Assembly: GCA_038146805.1 (NCBI GenBank)
Contig: JAYQSH010000005.1
Location: 868,001 to 932,000 of the forward strand
Direction of reading: 5' to 3'
Source of the DNA: CAIYXB01 sp038146805
GTDB taxonomy: Bacteria > Cyanobacteriota > Vampirovibrionia > LMEP-6097
DNA: 64,000 bases
Shown here: positions 62,073 to 64,000 of the stretch, one piece after another
Numbering within the stretch: position 1 is the stretch's first letter
Layout of the letters: every line of letters starts with the position of its first letter
Made by a program: the position numbers and the translations under genes
Notes under the pieces: generated by a model
What the model was told of the DNA's origin: nothing
The model's input: the letters and a program-made list of their open reading frames with translations, nothing else
Database searches by the model: none

Positions 62073-62117
62073 TGAACCAATTTTGATATAATTATTCTGA
62101 TTCTATTTCGGTATTAT

Positions 62118-62813
62118 ATGTCAGAGCAAAAAACTATTAAGCATATTGCGTTTATTATGGATGGCAATCGCAGGTGGGCAAAAAAAAGATCCCTACCTGT
62201 TATTGCTGGACATAAACAAGGAGTTGAAAGTTTAAAAAAAATTACTAAGTTTGCTTTAGACAATAATATTGAGCATGTAACTGTTTATGCTTTTTCGACG
62301 GAAAATTGGAAGCGCAATAAAAAAGAATTAGATTTCTTGTTTAAGTTGTTGTCTGAAGTTGCCTTAAAAGAGCTTGCAGAGCTAAAAAGTTTAGGAGTTA
62401 AGGTTGATTTTTTAGGAGATTTGTCAAAGTTTAATTTTTTTGATATCAAAAAAAACTTAGCAAATTTAAAGTCTGAGACTCAGCAAAACTGTCGTTTGAA
62501 TTTGCATATTGCTTTAAATTATGGTTCTTTGGCTGAAATTGCCAATGCTTTAAATTCATTGCAAGAACAAAAAGTATCTAAAATTTGTTTAGAAGATTTA
62601 CAAAATCATCTTTATTTACCATCATTGCCTGACCCTGAAATTTTGATAAGAACTGGTGGTGAAAAGAGATTGAGCAACTTTTTGCTTTGGCAGTTGGCGA
62701 ATTCTGAACTTGTTTTTACTGATACACTGTGGCCTGATTTTAGTGAAAAAGAATTAAGTCAAATATTAGAAAGCTATAAATCACAAGATAGCTTGGAGCC
62801 AGTTTGTGCTTAG
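62118..62813 (+). CDS. uppS: Undecaprenyl diphosphate synthase
   Basis: Cis-prenyltransferase that makes the C55 carrier for cell wall. 231 aa. IAFIMDGNRRWAKKR (catalytic Asp), AGHKQGVESLKKI, YAFSTENWKRNKKE, and IRTGGEKRLSNFLLWQLANSELVF are all diagnostic. First gene of an overlapping uppS-alr-panC set. No clear Shine-Dalgarno; tattat lies immediately before ATG and TATAAT at 62087-62092. Confidence 0.97.
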   Translation: MSEQKTIKHIAFIMDGNRRWAKKRSLPVIAGHKQGVESLKKITKFALDNNIEHVTVYAFSTENWKRNKKELDFLFKLLSEVALKELAELKSLGVKVDFLGDLSKFNFFDIKKNLANLKSETQQNCRLNLHIALNYGSLAEIANALNSLQEQKVSKICLEDLQNHLYLPSLPDPEILIRTGGEKRLSNFLLWQLANSELVFTDTLWPDFSEKELSQILESYKSQDSLEPVCA

Positions 62814-63879
62814 GCATGCTGAGAGTAAATCAAATCGTTTTCGTAGAGATGCTTGGCTTGAAGTTAATTTATCAAATTTAGAATTTAACCTCAAAAAGCT
62901 TTACTCTGAATTTCAGAAGCCATTAATTCCTGTTTTAAAGGCAGATGCTTATGGTCATGGTGCTGATGTTTTACTTGAACTTTTAGATAGCTACGATTTT
63001 ATATATGCTTATGCTGTTGCAAGTATTGATGAAGCTTTAAATTTAAGAGAGTGGACTAAACGAAAAATCATTGTTTTGGGCATCACTCCGCAATGGGCAC
63101 TTAAAACAGCGATTGATAATGATATTGATATAACTATAGCGGATTATACAACTGCACTTGAGTACAATCATCTTGCTTTTGAACAAAAGAAAATTGCAAA
63201 CATACATTTAAAAATTGATACAGGAATGAATAGGATTGGTTTTAAGTCAGCAAATGACTTAGAGAAACTCATTGCACTAGAAAATTTAAAAATAGATACA
63301 GCGTATACACATATGGCAAGCGCCAATGATGATTTCACTTTAGAACAAGAAACTTTATTTTATGGTCTTATTCAATCTTATGATTTTAAAATACATCCAG
63401 CCGCAAGTGCTGCAGCTAGAAATTTGAAAAATCAAAATTATGATTTTGTTAGAGTTGGTATTGAATTATATGGACAAGAAAATCTAGACTTAAAACCTTT
63501 ATTGTCTTTGTTTGCTAGAGTAAGTTTTGTAAAAGATATTAAAGCACAAGAATCTGTAAGCTATTCTAGAACGTGGTTTGCGCAAGAAGATACAAAAATA
63601 ATTACTTTGCCTTTGGGCTATGCAGATGGTGTACATAGATTAATGTCGAATAAAATCAAAGCCTATTATAAAGGCACCTTGCTTGAACAAGTTGGCACAA
63701 TTACCATGGATCAGATGATGTTTGCTTGTCCTCAATCTCTTGATATTAAGGTTGGAGATTTAGTGGAATTGTTTGGTGAAAATATTGCTATTGGCTCATG
63801 GGCTCAGGCAGCGCAAACAATTAGTTATGAAATTGTTACTTCTTTAAATTTACGTTTACCAAAAACCTACAAAAGATGA
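62806..63879 (+). CDS. alr: Alanine racemase
   Basis: PLP enzyme giving D-Ala for peptidoglycan. 357 aa. PLP Lys in PVLKADAYGHGAD. The second catalytic base Tyr is expected in the SYSRTWFAQ region, and MDQMMFACP is conserved. GTG start overlaps the end of uppS by 8 bases, with ttggag upstream as ribosome site. Fits with uppS in a cell-wall operon. Confidence 0.95.
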   Translation: MLRHAESKSNRFRRDAWLEVNLSNLEFNLKKLYSEFQKPLIPVLKADAYGHGADVLLELLDSYDFIYAYAVASIDEALNLREWTKRKIIVLGITPQWALKTAIDNDIDITIADYTTALEYNHLAFEQKKIANIHLKIDTGMNRIGFKSANDLEKLIALENLKIDTAYTHMASANDDFTLEQETLFYGLIQSYDFKIHPAASAAARNLKNQNYDFVRVGIELYGQENLDLKPLLSLFARVSFVKDIKAQESVSYSRTWFAQEDTKIITLPLGYADGVHRLMSNKIKAYYKGTLLEQVGTITMDQMMFACPQSLDIKVGDLVELFGENIAIGSWAQAAQTISYEIVTSLNLRLPKTYKR

Positions 63880-64000
63880 AGATTCTAAAAACAGAAAATG
63901 ACTTAAATGATTTAGATACAGACTTAGCTTTTGTGCCTACTATGGGAGCTTTGCATGCTGGTCATTTAGAGCTAGTTAGGATAGCAAAAGCAACTAATAA
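63876..64000 (+). CDS. panC: Pantothenate synthetase, 3' end outside window
   Basis: Joins pantoate and beta-alanine. Only the first 41 codons are present: MKILKTENDLNDLDTDLAFV followed by PTMGALHAGHLELVRIAKA, containing the family's PTMGxLHxGH nucleotide motif. ATG overlaps the alr stop as ATGA, so translation is coupled. With coaD it supports de novo coenzyme A synthesis. Confidence 0.93.
   Translation, partial: MKILKTENDLNDLDTDLAFVPTMGALHAGHLELVRIAKATN

Overview
This is an AT-rich bacterial chromosome segment (genetic code 11) from a flagellated organism with lipoproteins, an Opp-type ABC importer, complex I (NuoD) and a full set of housekeeping genes. There are no phage or transposase genes. 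The gene mix (six tandem flagellins, FliP/Q/R, FliD, NuoD, small lineage-specific proteins) would fit a non-photosynthetic cyanobacterial relative such as Melainabacteria/Vampirovibrionia. That placement is an inference from gene content and needs a ribosomal-protein or NuoD tree.

Layout. 1-4.2 kb: a surface or tail-fibre-like protein with three 375-bp tandem repeats (it enters from outside the window), a minimal biotin ligase and an FG-repeat protein. 4.3-9.1 kb: tRNA-Pro, acyl-CoA dehydrogenase, RlmN, lytic transglycosylase. 9.1-12.3 kb: flagellar export genes fliP, fliQ (with a long extra tail) and fliR, then a secreted unknown. 12.3-23.5 kb: RNase HI apparently expressed from a HAD phosphatase gene by frameshifting, TsaD, RlmD-type methyltransferase, an SGNH-like protein, a lipoprotein, a GT-C glycosyltransferase, tRNA-Tyr, MetK, polyprenyl synthase, TadA, a double-HTH regulator that seems to start at ATT, and Bcp. 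23.6-30.2 kb: six tandem flagellin genes, five of them behind sigma-28-type promoters and most followed by hairpin terminators. 30.2-41.4 kb: Pth with an insertion, NuoD, a degenerate arginase-fold protein, GlmU, several unknowns, ThiL, CoaD, a coiled-coil protein and tRNA-Gly. 41.5-46 kb: a poly-Asp protein, then a zone of gene decay (a broken ArnT-type glycosyltransferase and a broken YhcC-type radical SAM gene). 46-53.2 kb: NadA, L32, Opp permease, DoxX, OppA, RnpA, L34, with two zones of short palindromic repeat elements. 53.2-64 kb: KtrB-type K+ transporter, a START/epimerase fusion, a TPP riboswitch driving an unknown 112-aa gene, TatD, a flagellar block (YvyF-like, FliT-like, FliD), a secreted unknown, and an overlapping uppS-alr-panC operon cut by the window end.

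Themes worth attention. (1) Several gene pairs are joined at A-rich sites in the arrangement expected of -1 ribosomal frameshifting (12.76, 51.58 and 56.92 kb). Indel errors in the sequence are the main alternative. (2) Two genes lack ATG/GTG/TTG but have a perfect GGAGGT a few bases before an in-frame ATT. (3) Several -10 boxes lie 6-8 bases before the start codon, suggesting leaderless mRNAs. (4) A TPP riboswitch controls a protein with no recognised thiamine function. (5) Three families of small palindromic repeats are nested and repeated.
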